A stretch of DNA of 64,000 nt, taken from NCBI RefSeq assembly GCF_039529835.1, contig NZ_CP154262.1, positions 3,348,001-3,412,000 of the forward strand, read 5' to 3'. The translations under genes and the position numbers were made by a program. Position 1 is the first letter of the stretch. Each line of letters begins with the position of its first letter. Origin of the DNA: Arthrobacter sp. TMP15 (GTDB lineage Bacteria > Actinomycetota > Actinomycetes > Actinomycetales > Micrococcaceae). The notes beneath the pieces were generated by a model, which worked only from the letters and a program-made list of their open reading frames with translations, did not search any database and was not told the origin of the DNA. Positions 1 to 8,199 of this stretch are shown in pieces.

Positions 1-242
1 CCTTCAATACCGAAAGGACCGGAGAGTTTATGCACCGTCAACAATGGTGCATTGAGAATATCCTGGGCTGAGTCGTCATTGACAATAGCCCCGTCAAACC
101 ATTCCCGGCAGTCCACCCGGAAAACGTCTCCGGGCTTAACCACTGCCACGGGAGGAATTTCCGGGTGCCACCTATTGTGTCCGAGCTTCTGTTGATCTTC
201 GAATTTCTTGGTTGAATCGAGAGGGAATAACACTTCAGGCAT
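1..242 (-). CDS. fmdA: Formamidase / acetamidase, N-terminal part (runs off left edge)
   Basis: Only the first 80 residues lie in the window; the gene continues past base 1. The protein opens MPEVLFPLDSTKKFEDQ and goes on with GHNRWHPEIPPVA, KPGDVFRVDCREWFDG and NDDSA, the typical start of the FmdA/AmdA family, which hydrolyses formamide or short amides to the acid and ammonia in the cytoplasm. The ATG at 242-240 is preceded by a good ribosome binding site (AGGAGA). It lies 50 bp downstream of fmdB on the same strand, the usual pairing. Identification is firm at family level; the exact amide cannot be read from the N-terminus. Confidence 0.9.
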   Translation of the reverse strand, partial: MPEVLFPLDSTKKFEDQQKLGHNRWHPEIPPVAVVKPGDVFRVDCREWFDGAIVNDDSAQDILNAPLLTVHKLSGPFGIE

Positions 243-292
243 TAGATTTCTCCTAACGAACTCTTCGTGGAATCACTTCTTCTCTTCGCGGC

Positions 293-583
293 TTAGGGCC
301 GTGGGAGCTTTTGGTGCAGCGGGTTGTTTGTATACCGGGTACCACCTGGTTTGTTCGTTGATGGCAGGCGGCTGGAGACCACTTCCGGCTCGTGAGCACT
401 GCGTTTACTAGCATCGATGAGCTTGAACTCCGCCGAACCCGCAATGGAGAGTTTCGGTGCGCTGATGCGGCGCCGGGACGCTCCCCCGCAGTCGGGACAC
501 GGCAGCACCTCGGGTGCTTCACTCATGGAAAATGACGCTTCAAACGCCTTGCCTTCGGGACAACGGAACTCGTACAACGGCAT
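293..583 (-). CDS. fmdB: FmdB-family zinc-ribbon protein
   Basis: A 96-residue protein starting MPLYEFRCPEGKAFE, with a second cysteine pair in LPCPDCGG. This is the FmdB/CxxC regulatory zinc-ribbon fold found beside formamidase genes. The first knuckle is incomplete: the usual CxxCG is reduced to a single Cys (CPEG), so metal binding may be altered. The ATG at 583-581 has an AGGAGA site 8 bases upstream, while longer in-frame extensions have no family character. It is probably co-transcribed with fmdA, 50 bp downstream. FmdB proteins are described as regulators of amidase genes, but their mechanism is poorly known. Confidence 0.85.
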   Translation of the reverse strand: MPLYEFRCPEGKAFEASFSMSEAPEVLPCPDCGGASRRRISAPKLSIAGSAEFKLIDASKRSAHEPEVVSSRLPSTNKPGGTRYTNNPLHQKLPRP

Positions 584-790
584 TGTTGGATCTCCTTGGT
601 GGGCACTAAACGGGGGAGTGAAAAGACGGGTGGGCGGACGTGCGCCAAAACACAAAACAGTGTAGAAATTCCGAAGAGCGGATAATACCGGCTGCTTCCA
701 AGCTAGTCTCGCCTGTTCATGACCGTCAATAGGTGCCTGTAAAAGCACACGGGCCGAGCACACAGCGGCAGCGATACAAGCGGTTCGCCG

Positions 791-1048
791 GTGGGAACCG
801 CACACAATAAATGGGCTGGCCTGGGCGTCTTGGCGGCTGGGCTGTCCATGATCGTTATTGACGGCACTATTCTTGGCGTTTCCTTGCCCACGATCATCGC
901 CGACCTTCACTTAGACCTGAACGAAGCCCAGTGGGTCAACAGCCTGGACCAGGCACCCATTGTGAGGCGCTCGGCACTTGTGTGGAGTGAGTCTTCTGGC
1001 GGTGTCCTCACGGCACGTCAGAATCCAGGCGTCACTTTTGGACCTTGA
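791..1048 (+). pseudogene. Truncated MFS drug-exporter N-terminus
   Basis: The first ~55 residues look like the N-terminus of an EmrB/QacA-type 14-TM major facilitator exporter: WAGLGVLAAGLSMIVIDGT, then VSLPTIIADLHL and EAQWVNSL. This contains the first membrane helix and the D-x-T motif of the family. After NSL the reading frame continues with unrelated residues and stops at 1048, 85 codons in, against about 480-530 residues for an intact exporter. No downstream exporter sequence is visible before nirK begins on the other strand. The GTG at 791 is the first possible start. It is a degraded remnant, probably left by a deletion at this junction. Confidence 0.7.
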
Positions 1049-3728
1049 ACACCCCAATGGCTCCGCGCTCGGCGTCGATCATACTGTGCGAAACAAATGG
1101 GTAGTTTCCGGCCTCGGGGAAGGCTAGTTCAACAAAGCCGCCCTGAGCCGGGGCCAGCGGCAGAACCTGCGCGCCGGCGGTCGGGTCGGAGCCGTCAATC
1201 AAATACCGGCCCTCGCTCCAGACCGTATCAAACTGGCCTCCCACCACGTGGAAGGACGTTGCACGGTTGGGCCCGGCGTCGAGCACCCAGATCCGCACCC
1301 GCTCGCCCACCTTGGCCGGCAATGGCCTGAACTTGTACTGGTTTGCGTAGCCGTTGAACACAACAGCATCAGGTTTTTCAGCCTGTATCTTTGCCAAGTC
1401 CGCCACCCCCGCTTGGGCTCCGGCGTAGATCTCCGACTGGATGAGCACGTATTCCTTATCCACTGTGGCAAGGTTTGGTGGCTCGATGATCACGGCACCA
1501 AACATGCCATTGGCGATGTGCAGGCTCATCGGCATGGTACTGCAGTGGTACAGCCAGATTCCGGCGCGGGTCGCCGTGAAATTGTACGTTAGTGACTCCC
1601 CCGGGTTGATGGTGCGCATGGGTTGATCGGGGGCCAATGCGCCGGCATGGAAGTCGATCGAGTGGCCCATGGAACCGTCGTTTGTGAGCGTTATTTTGAA
1701 AGTATCGCCCACCTTTCCGCGCAGTGTTGGGCCCGGGGCGGTGCCGTTGAATAACCACAGCTTTTGCATGACTCCGGAGGCTACTTCACGCTCCTCCTCG
1801 GTGACCTTGATGGCCAGCTCATGCACCGTTCCGGACGGCAGTGGCGCCAACACGGCGTCGTGCGCGGTGAAGCCCGCGGCAGGTTCCTTCATGAAATCAA
1901 AGGCAGCTGGGTCGCCGGATTCCCCGCCATGATCCATACCAGGCATACCAGGCATACCCCCGCCTGGCGCGTTCTCGCCAGGGGTAATAGGCGGCGCACC
2001 GCTTCCACCCGTGGCCACGATGCTAAACACCATGCCCTGCTGCTTGTGCCCGGCCACACTGCACCAGCCGGCTACATCGGCCCCAATTACACCCGCGTCG
2101 ATTGTGGTTTTATCCCCCGGGTACAGCCGCCCGGACTCGGTGCCGGCGGCCGTAATGAGATCGTGCACCATGTTGTCTTCGTTGACAAGATTAATGACCA
2201 GTTTGTTCCCCACCGGCACCTCAACCTTGTCCGGATGGAAGCGCATGTTCTTCATCGTCATCTCCACCGTGGTGGTTTGGCCCGTGGCCGTTACGGCAGG
2301 CTCCTGGACTGCGGAGGCAAATCCTGGCATGGCCTGCGGATCAGCCACAATTCCTGCCACCATGACAAGCACGACGACGGCCAGTGCGGTTGCGCCTTGG
2401 CCTATCCTTTTGCGTGGGGTTGGGTCAAACCCCGCGGCCGCTTTCTCCGGCTGTGCTTTCGCTACAGCGGGGGCCTTGCTAAATAACGCCATGCCCAGCA
2501 GCGGCAGGAACCAGACCAGGGCGCCAAACACCAGAAACGTGGTCCCTACGCGCACCAAGCTGGGCACCGGAAGCAGCGACACCACCAGCGCGGCATTGGC
2601 AAGCACCACGCGGAACCAGCCGGCCTTGTCCAAAATTGCCGTGCGGTGCTTGAGCCTGGCAGGGCCGCCACCTAAAACGACGGGTACCAGGTACGTCAGC
2701 GCCGCTGCCAACACTTGGGCCACGAATCCGGCGGCGAGAACCGGGACCACGGACTCGATCCCCCGGTGCAACGCCTCCCAGCCTCCGGATGTCAACGAGA
2801 GAAAAAGCAGCCATACCAGTGAAACCAGCAGCCAAAGCAGGGCGGAGATGGCGGACAAGGGGGCAAAGTTTACGGGCCGTTTCACTCGCACCGCTTTCGC
2901 AAGAGGTACGCAAATATACACAACCCCACCTAAGTAGACGGCAAGGCCCAATGAACACAGGAACACTACCCCTGCCGCTGCCCCGGCAGCCGTGAGCAGC
3001 ACGCCGGCCAACAGCGGAACCGCGCCATGACGGGCAACTGCTTCGGCGCCGTCGGCCACTCTTGTGCGCAGCATGGTGGGCAGCAGCGTCATGAGGGTGC
3101 CCAGAACGGTTAGCCCCACAAAGCCCAACACGTTCACAACCAGGTGAACCAGCAATAGACGCACATGCGCTTCACCGCTGATGCCGGATGCGAGCGCAGC
3201 ACCCACCCCGGCACCCACCGGCAGCAGCAGGCACGCGGCTACGTAGTACCAGACAGTAGGCCCAAACCTGGAGGGCAGCGCCTTTCTGGCACGCAACCCC
3301 AGAACCACCGCGTGGGCGGCAACGGCCAGCCCCACTCCAATGCTGCCCACGAGCGTGAAAATCCACACGTTCAGGACCATCGACACCACCACAAGTGCCA
3401 CAGCAACGTTCAACCCGATCAGGCGCGCCGCCATGCCCCGGTTGCCCGGGTTCGGTCCACGCAACAGCGCCTGGGCGAAGTGCCAGCTCCACACAAGGAT
3501 GGAGTTTGTGATCGCCCCCAGCAGCAACAGATGCACCATAAGCCAGCCAGAAACGGCAATATTGCGGTGAAATAACACCACCACCACTAGGGCTAACAGC
3601 CAGAAGACAGCCGGGGCGTTGGCACGCAGATGCCAGGATGCCCGATTCATGGGGGTCCTACCGGCAGCTGACTTGTTGGCGCTCTTGTTGGCGGCGGGGT
3701 CTGGGGTTGGTGCGGAGCCGATGTTCAC
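1032..3728 (-). CDS. nirK: Membrane-fused copper nitrite reductase (NirK), three-part form
   Basis: A protein of 898 residues. Residues ~35-460 form a many-helix membrane domain; ~485-585 a first cupredoxin domain with its own type-1 copper set (H in MVHDL, then C and H in GWCSVAGHKQQGM); ~590-620 a Gly/Met-rich linker (PGMPGMDHGGE); ~620-898 a two-domain Cu nitrite reductase. The reductase signature is complete: HSIDFH gives the type-1 His, catalytic Asp and type-2 His; LYHCSTMPMSLHIANGM gives type-2 His and type-1 Cys, His and Met; FHVVGG gives the catalytic His; SHSMID gives the last type-2 His. It should reduce nitrite to NO outside the membrane. The GTG start at 3728 overlaps the stop of the upstream gene (GTGA), implying coupling; ATG 3650 is the alternative. 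Most NirK proteins are soluble and about 340-380 residues. Confidence 0.88.
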   Translation of the reverse strand: MNIGSAPTPDPAANKSANKSAAGRTPMNRASWHLRANAPAVFWLLALVVVVLFHRNIAVSGWLMVHLLLLGAITNSILVWSWHFAQALLRGPNPGNRGMAARLIGLNVAVALVVVSMVLNVWIFTLVGSIGVGLAVAAHAVVLGLRARKALPSRFGPTVWYYVAACLLLPVGAGVGAALASGISGEAHVRLLLVHLVVNVLGFVGLTVLGTLMTLLPTMLRTRVADGAEAVARHGAVPLLAGVLLTAAGAAAGVVFLCSLGLAVYLGGVVYICVPLAKAVRVKRPVNFAPLSAISALLWLLVSLVWLLFLSLTSGGWEALHRGIESVVPVLAAGFVAQVLAAALTYLVPVVLGGGPARLKHRTAILDKAGWFRVVLANAALVVSLLPVPSLVRVGTTFLVFGALVWFLPLLGMALFSKAPAVAKAQPEKAAAGFDPTPRKRIGQGATALAVVVLVMVAGIVADPQAMPGFASAVQEPAVTATGQTTTVEMTMKNMRFHPDKVEVPVGNKLVINLVNEDNMVHDLITAAGTESGRLYPGDKTTIDAGVIGADVAGWCSVAGHKQQGMVFSIVATGGSGAPPITPGENAPGGGMPGMPGMDHGGESGDPAAFDFMKEPAAGFTAHDAVLAPLPSGTVHELAIKVTEEEREVASGVMQKLWLFNGTAPGPTLRGKVGDTFKITLTNDGSMGHSIDFHAGALAPDQPMRTINPGESLTYNFTATRAGIWLYHCSTMPMSLHIANGMFGAVIIEPPNLATVDKEYVLIQSEIYAGAQAGVADLAKIQAEKPDAVVFNGYANQYKFRPLPAKVGERVRIWVLDAGPNRATSFHVVGGQFDTVWSEGRYLIDGSDPTAGAQVLPLAPAQGGFVELAFPEAGNYPFVSHSMIDAERGAIGVFKVQK

Positions 3729-4903
3729 GCTGCTGCCTTCTGCGCATGGGTGGCCTGCCAAATCGCCATGACGGCGAACAGCAGGATTGATATGACGTTC
3801 AGGACGCCACCGGTGACCCACGCGCCGTTGAGCCCAGCGCCGTCGCCCAATCCCAGACGCAGCGCCAAGGAAATATGCAAAAGTCCCGCAGGAAGCCAGA
3901 ATCCCGAGGTGTAAGGCAGCGGTTTGCGCAGCACAGCAGGCAGGATGACAGGTGCGTGCGCCATAATCATGGAGATGGTGAAACCAAGGAACACTGAATG
4001 CACGGCAACGTCATAGGCGGCTCCGGTCAGTGGCCCGTCATGCAGGGCAAGTACCACCCCGGCAACCGCTAACCAGAGGTAGCCTGCCAGCAGACACGCG
4101 GCAATGTAGCGCGGCAGGCCTTGGGAACGGATGGTTTTACGGGCGGCGTCGTATCCCGTCAGCCAGCCTACGAGGGCAAGCAGCAATACGCCGTAAAGCG
4201 GGTACCCGGCAGCCGGCCACAGCAGAGTTGCGGTGGTGGCGGCAAGAAGAGCAAAAGCGCCAGCGAGCAGGAGCGGCTCGGCACGGGGGCTGGCGATGCC
4301 GATTCGGGCCAGTTCCAACCGTTCCCCGGCAATGGTCAGCACCACATACGTGATTAAGAACGGCAGCAGGTGCATGATGCCGGGCACTCGCAGCCACAGC
4401 GCCGCAGCGGCTACGGCGGCCACGGCGCCAAGGATTTGGATGAGCACAACGTTGTCATACTGGCGGCGCCAAAGCGGAATGTAGACAAGCGTCATGACCA
4501 TGGTTCCGGCTAGGAGAACCACCTTCCCGATCCACAACTCAATCGGTGAAATCAGCAACAGCCCCGCAATACCAAGCAGAGCCGGGGCGGCATAGCCCCA
4601 CGCTTTATTCAGGGCCACCGACCGCTCCAGCGCAATGACTGTTCCCACAAAGCTCAGGACCAGCAGCATGCCGTGAACTTGCGGGAAGCGATCTATTTTC
4701 AGTGGCGCGTCCGCTCCCAATAACTGCAAGCCAGCGTTGAGACCAATGAGCAGTGCCGCGCCAGCTGGAAGTAGAAATAGCATGCGGAAGACTGGCCGGC
4801 GCAGCATGTTTGGACGGGCAGCGCTGGCTTTGTTGCGTGCGCTGGGCGTGGTGCCCGGCTCGGCTTGAACTGGTTCCATGCCAGCAGGCTTGGTGGTGCT
4901 CAT
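3725..4903 (-). CDS. NnrS-like polytopic membrane protein
   Basis: A 392-residue integral membrane protein with roughly ten to twelve hydrophobic helices after a ~35-residue polar N-terminus. Histidines sit in conserved-looking contexts within or beside helices (QVHGMLL, VHSVFLGF, MAHAPVILPAV, LLHISLALR). This layout resembles the NnrS family, heme/copper membrane proteins linked to NO metabolism; the family call is tentative. It lies between the regulator (overlapping by 4 bp at 4900-4903, ATGA) and nirK (overlapping at 3725-3728, GTGA), so the three genes form one translationally coupled operon. A role in NO stress relief or cofactor supply for nirK is inferred from position. Confidence 0.6.
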   Translation of the reverse strand: MSTTKPAGMEPVQAEPGTTPSARNKASAARPNMLRRPVFRMLFLLPAGAALLIGLNAGLQLLGADAPLKIDRFPQVHGMLLVLSFVGTVIALERSVALNKAWGYAAPALLGIAGLLLISPIELWIGKVVLLAGTMVMTLVYIPLWRRQYDNVVLIQILGAVAAVAAAALWLRVPGIMHLLPFLITYVVLTIAGERLELARIGIASPRAEPLLLAGAFALLAATTATLLWPAAGYPLYGVLLLALVGWLTGYDAARKTIRSQGLPRYIAACLLAGYLWLAVAGVVLALHDGPLTGAAYDVAVHSVFLGFTISMIMAHAPVILPAVLRKPLPYTSGFWLPAGLLHISLALRLGLGDGAGLNGAWVTGGVLNVISILLFAVMAIWQATHAQKAAA

Positions 4904-5637
4904 GAGAATTCCAGGGACGCTTCGGTGGTTGCATTAGTGTCCACAGCATCTTCAGGCATCTGCAGGGAACAGATCCCGGGTCCGGCAAAAGGCTCAAGCA
5001 TGATTTGATCCTCTGACAGCCCACTGCCCACCACTAGCTCTTTGACAAGCCCCAAGTGAACGGCACACACCACTTCCGGGTTCTCGCGCGCAGCCTCAAT
5101 GATGGGACAGCGGGTTAGAGTAAGTTCCCGGCCATTACGGTTTTTCTGCACACCAAACCCTGCTTGTTCAAGTGCCGCCACCACCTTGCTACTGGTGGCT
5201 TTTGCACTAGCAACTCCGGATACGGGCCCCGGTCCAAAAGCTGGCATGGCCCGCGCCCAAGCACGTCCGGCGGCTTCGCCTTCCGCGGCAGGGTCCTCAC
5301 TGGTCAGTGCCAAGTGCTGCGCCAGGGCCGCAGCAAGTCCCGCATACCCCACAGGGTCAGCGGCGGCAGGACTATACAGCCATGCCGGCCTGCCTCTACC
5401 CTCTCTGGGTGCGGCAGTTTTGGTGGCATAGCCGCCATCTACAAGGGCTTCGAGATGTTCTCTAACGGTGTTGGCATGTTGCCCCGTTTTCAAAGAAAGT
5501 TGTTCCACGCTGAGCGTGCCCTCAATTTTGCGCAGTCGCCCAAGCACGCCAGCACGCGCCTTTGACATGGGTGCGACAGCATCCGGCCCACCAGGTTTGG
5601 GCCCGTATGACGCCGGTACAAGACTATTATTTTCCAC
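4900..5637 (-). CDS. HTH regulator with C-terminal cysteine motif (SufR/ArsR-like)
   Basis: About 245 residues from the GTG at 5637. An N-terminal winged helix (residues ~25-90: VLGRLRKIEGTLSVEQLS, HANTVREHLEALVDGGY) is followed by an effector domain ending in RCPIIEAAR...VVCAVH...GICSLQ. The three cysteines resemble the cluster-binding region of SufR-type ArsR-like regulators, which suggests an Fe-S or NO/redox sensor; that is inference. The start is uncertain: GTG 5637 lies about 15 bases below a good -10 (TATATT), and ATG 5568 is an alternative. The gene heads the nirK operon and faces the DUF2249 gene across a 74-bp spacer, so it probably controls both. Confidence 0.7.
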   Translation of the reverse strand: MENNSLVPASYGPKPGGPDAVAPMSKARAGVLGRLRKIEGTLSVEQLSLKTGQHANTVREHLEALVDGGYATKTAAPREGRGRPAWLYSPAAADPVGYAGLAAALAQHLALTSEDPAAEGEAAGRAWARAMPAFGPGPVSGVASAKATSSKVVAALEQAGFGVQKNRNGRELTLTRCPIIEAARENPEVVCAVHLGLVKELVVGSGLSEDQIMLEPFAGPGICSLQMPEDAVDTNATTEASLEFS

Positions 5638-5711
5638 GGAATTAATTGTAGTAATATAGTCGGAGAATCGCCATTCGCAATAAATTCGTGTCGTCATGAA
5701 AGGTTTTGACC
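5638..5711. promoter_or_regulatory. Divergent promoter region, regulator/nirK operon versus DUF2249 gene
   Basis: This 74-bp spacer is markedly AT-rich compared with its surroundings. On the minus strand TTGCGA and TATATT are spaced by 16 bp, a good sigma-70-type promoter for the regulator. An 8-bp palindrome AATTAATT (5640-5647) lies just downstream of that -10, a plausible operator half. On the plus strand an AAAGG ribosome site precedes the GTG at 5712. Promoter elements are read by eye. Confidence 0.5.
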
Positions 5712-6479
5712 GTGAATAACCTTGTTCTCGCTTCCTCTTCTACAGAAGCTGCGTCCCTAGAAGATGCCCGTACCCGCCTGGCTGAAGCCGCTGGAACGGT
5801 GCACACCCTGGGCAGTAACCTTGTTAGGTCCGCAACGAATCCCGCCGGTGGTGAACTGGTAGAAGCGGACCAGGGAGCACTGGTGGACTTCGCCGAAAAG
5901 GAGCTGCTTCCGCTGGCTGCTGCCTTCGCAGACGCCTTTCAAAATGCTAAGCACACCGACGATTCCTTCAAAATAATGGCCTCACTGGCCGCCACCCACA
6001 GCACCAGGCTGGTGGCCGCAACGAAGGAACTTGAGGTTCAGGAATCCGGCGTGACGATGGTTCACGCAAGCGGCCGTCTCCAAGAAGCTATGGGCATCTT
6101 CGTGGAAATGGCCAGCGAGCTTATCCTGCCGGCGCTTGCACAAAACGGTGCGCTCACACTCTCCGCGATCCTTCCCGCCCGCACAGCCGCGGCTGCCACC
6201 GAAAGCCAAGTTCCGGCGTCGGGCGGCTGCGCCTGCGGAGGTCACGACGAGCCGGGCCTGTCGGAACTGGATACCCGCGTCATCCCCCACGCTATCCGCC
6301 ATGCCACCATCTTCGGCGCGTTGGAAGGCCTCACCACCGGTCGGGGCATCCTGCTCGTAGCCAACCACAACCCGCTCCCGCTACTGGCCCAGCTGGAGCA
6401 GCGTTCAGCAGGGAAATTCACCGTCAATTATGTAGAAGACGGTCCGGAACTGTGGAAATTGAGCATGATCCGGAACTAA
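5712..6479 (+). CDS. DUF2249 protein with helical N-terminal domain
   Basis: 255 residues. The C-terminal ~70 residues (VIPHAIRHATIFGALEGL, ILLVANHNPLPLL, ELWKLSMI) match the DUF2249 domain, often found near denitrification and NO-related genes. The N-terminal ~165 residues are predicted helical, with His and Glu pairs (AATHSTRLVAATKELE) that recall hemerythrin-like domains, though metal binding is unproven. A short GGCACGGH linker adds two cysteines and a histidine. The GTG at 5712 is chosen because AAAGG lies about 9 bases upstream; a TTG 6 bases earlier is too close to it. It faces the nirK operon and is probably co-regulated with it. Confidence 0.75.
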   Translation: MNNLVLASSSTEAASLEDARTRLAEAAGTVHTLGSNLVRSATNPAGGELVEADQGALVDFAEKELLPLAAAFADAFQNAKHTDDSFKIMASLAATHSTRLVAATKELEVQESGVTMVHASGRLQEAMGIFVEMASELILPALAQNGALTLSAILPARTAAAATESQVPASGGCACGGHDEPGLSELDTRVIPHAIRHATIFGALEGLTTGRGILLVANHNPLPLLAQLEQRSAGKFTVNYVEDGPELWKLSMIRN

Positions 6480-6497
6480 TTTCTTCCCGCACACCGA

Positions 6498-6563
6498 AAA
6501 AGCCGCCGTTTGCGGATTAGGCCACCCGTCGCAGGGTGGCCTAATCCGCAAACGGCGGCTTTT
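6498..6563. terminator. 30-bp perfect bidirectional terminator
   Basis: Bases 6498-6527 are perfectly complementary to 6534-6563 with a 6-base loop (GTCGCA). The stem is GC-rich in the middle and ends in AAA/TTT, so it can work on either strand. It sits exactly between the ends of the convergent DUF2249 gene (stop at 6479) and DUF3151 gene (stop at 6576). The stem is unusually long and free of mismatches for an intrinsic terminator. Confidence 0.9.
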
Positions 6564-6575
6564 ATGGAACGGACG

Positions 6576-7001
6576 CTACAGCGCAGCCTCGATCGCGACC
6601 CGGGCGGCCGAATCGGAGTCGTTGAGGAGCGTTGCAATCCGGGCAGCTTCATCCGCTTCTCCGATTGCACCAGCTGCACGGCCCAACGCATAGAGCGCCC
6701 GCAGAAATCCACGGTTGCCTTCATGCTCATACGGGACCGGGCCGGTTCCACGCCAACCGTTGCGGCGCAGTGAATCCAGGCCGCGGTGGTAGCCGGTGCG
6801 CGCATAGGCGTAGGACTCAATGGTGCGGCCTTCGGCATACGCCTCATCAGCCAAGATGGCCCACAAAAGCGAGGACGTGGGGTTCGCAGCAGCTAAATCA
6901 ACCGCCTCATCCCCCGCATCCAAACGAGTCTGGACATCAACCTCGACCGGGAGCAGTGTGGGCTCCGGGCCAAGTAGGTTCCGGCGGAAATCATCGCTCA
7001 T
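6576..7001 (-). CDS. DUF3151 family protein
   Basis: A 141-residue soluble protein beginning MSDDFRRNLLGPEPTLLP, with LLWAILADEA, SYAYARTGYHRGLD and NGWRGTGPVPYEHEGNRGFL. These are hallmarks of DUF3151, an actinobacterial family with TPR-like helices and no known function. Length is normal. The start ATG is directly against the stop codon of the aldolase gene upstream (7002), so the two are co-transcribed; the same order is common in related actinobacteria. Confidence 0.9.
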   Translation of the reverse strand: MSDDFRRNLLGPEPTLLPVEVDVQTRLDAGDEAVDLAAANPTSSLLWAILADEAYAEGRTIESYAYARTGYHRGLDSLRRNGWRGTGPVPYEHEGNRGFLRALYALGRAAGAIGEADEAARIATLLNDSDSAARVAIEAAL

Positions 7002-8024
7002 TTATTTGTTCGTCTTTCCTGCGGAGCCGAGCTGTGTAGCAGCCTCAACAACGCGTGCTGCCAAGCCCTTTTCGGCCGCTGCACCCCAGACGCGGGGATC
7101 GTAAGTCTTTTTATTGCCAACGTCACCATCAATCTTCAAGACGCCGTTGTAGTTGGTGAACATGTGATCAACTACGGGACGCGTGTAGGCGTACTGGGTG
7201 TCGGTGTCGATGTTCATTTTGATAACGCCGTAGGAGACAGCATCGGAGATTTCCTGCTCAGAGGAACCTGAACCGCCGTGGAACACCAGGTCGAACGGGT
7301 TTTCCTTGCCGATTTTGGCACCCACAGCGGCCTGGATTTCCTTGAGAATTTCGGGGCGCAGTTTGACGTTGCCAGCCTTGTACACGCCGTGCACGTTGCC
7401 GAAGGTCAGTGCTGTAATGTAGCGGCCGTGCTCGCCGGAACCCAGCGCGTCAATGGTGGCCAGTCCGTCTTCGATGGTGGAGTAGAGCTTGTCGTTGATA
7501 GCATTTTCAACGCCGTCTTCTTCGCCACCCACAGCTCCGATTTCAACTTCCAGGATCATCTTGGCGGCGTGCGTACGGGCCAGCAGTTCGCGGCCAATGC
7601 GGAGGTTTTCTTCAAGCGTCTCCGCTGAGCCATCCCACATGTGTGAGTTGAAGATGGGGTCACGGCCAGCCTTGACTTCAGCCTCAGAGGCTGCCAACAG
7701 TGGCAGCACAAAGCCGTCCAGTTTATCCTTGGGGCAATGGTCGGTGTGCAGTGCCACGTTGATGGGGTAATTCTTGGCAACTTCGCGGGCGAACGCTGCA
7801 AAGCCCAGCGAGCCGGCCACCATGTCTTTGACCCCGGCACCGGACCAGTAGGCGCCACCACCGGTGGAAACCTGGATGATGCCGTCAGTTCCGGCGTCGG
7901 CAAAGCCCTGCAGAGTTGCGTTGAGAGTCTGCGAGGATGTCACGTTGACCGCTGGGTAGGCGAAGCCGCCAGCCTTGGCGCGGTCGATCATTTCGGCATA
8001 CTTATCCGGTGTTGCAATGGGCAT
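7002..8024 (-). CDS. fbaA: Class II fructose-bisphosphate aldolase
   Basis: 340 residues, the usual length. It catalyses the reversible cleavage of fructose 1,6-bisphosphate to dihydroxyacetone phosphate and glyceraldehyde 3-phosphate in glycolysis and gluconeogenesis. Zinc and substrate motifs of the class II family are visible: HTDHCPKDK, LEVEIGAVGGEEDG, TFGNVHG and VFHGGSGSSEQEI. The start MPIATPDKYAEM fits the family, and GAGCTC upstream gives a weak ribosome site. It is followed immediately by the DUF3151 gene, with the RNA methyltransferase gene 175 bp upstream on the same strand. Confidence 0.97.
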   Translation of the reverse strand: MPIATPDKYAEMIDRAKAGGFAYPAVNVTSSQTLNATLQGFADAGTDGIIQVSTGGGAYWSGAGVKDMVAGSLGFAAFAREVAKNYPINVALHTDHCPKDKLDGFVLPLLAASEAEVKAGRDPIFNSHMWDGSAETLEENLRIGRELLARTHAAKMILEVEIGAVGGEEDGVENAINDKLYSTIEDGLATIDALGSGEHGRYITALTFGNVHGVYKAGNVKLRPEILKEIQAAVGAKIGKENPFDLVFHGGSGSSEQEISDAVSYGVIKMNIDTDTQYAYTRPVVDHMFTNYNGVLKIDGDVGNKKTYDPRVWGAAAEKGLAARVVEAATQLGSAGKTNK

Positions 8025-8199
8025 TAAGAGCTCCTCTGGGCTGAACGGTTCAAAGAGGCTGACAACAGGTCAGCTCCCGCATGACTCCCCCCATCCTAGC
8101 CAGTGCGCCACCAGTCTGGCAGAACATGAAGCGGCGGTTGCGTCTGTGGGCTTGTTTATGTACGACGCCGGACCGGCTCACCCAAGGCGGCGGGCTGGC

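Noticed and set aside
1-1048. Prophage or transposon border near the exporter stump
   Set aside because: No transposase, integrase or terminal repeat is visible; a simple deletion explains the stump.
1764-2937. Plus-strand open frames opposite nirK
   Set aside because: Overlap a gene with complete catalytic motifs; no recognisable domain or ribosome site.
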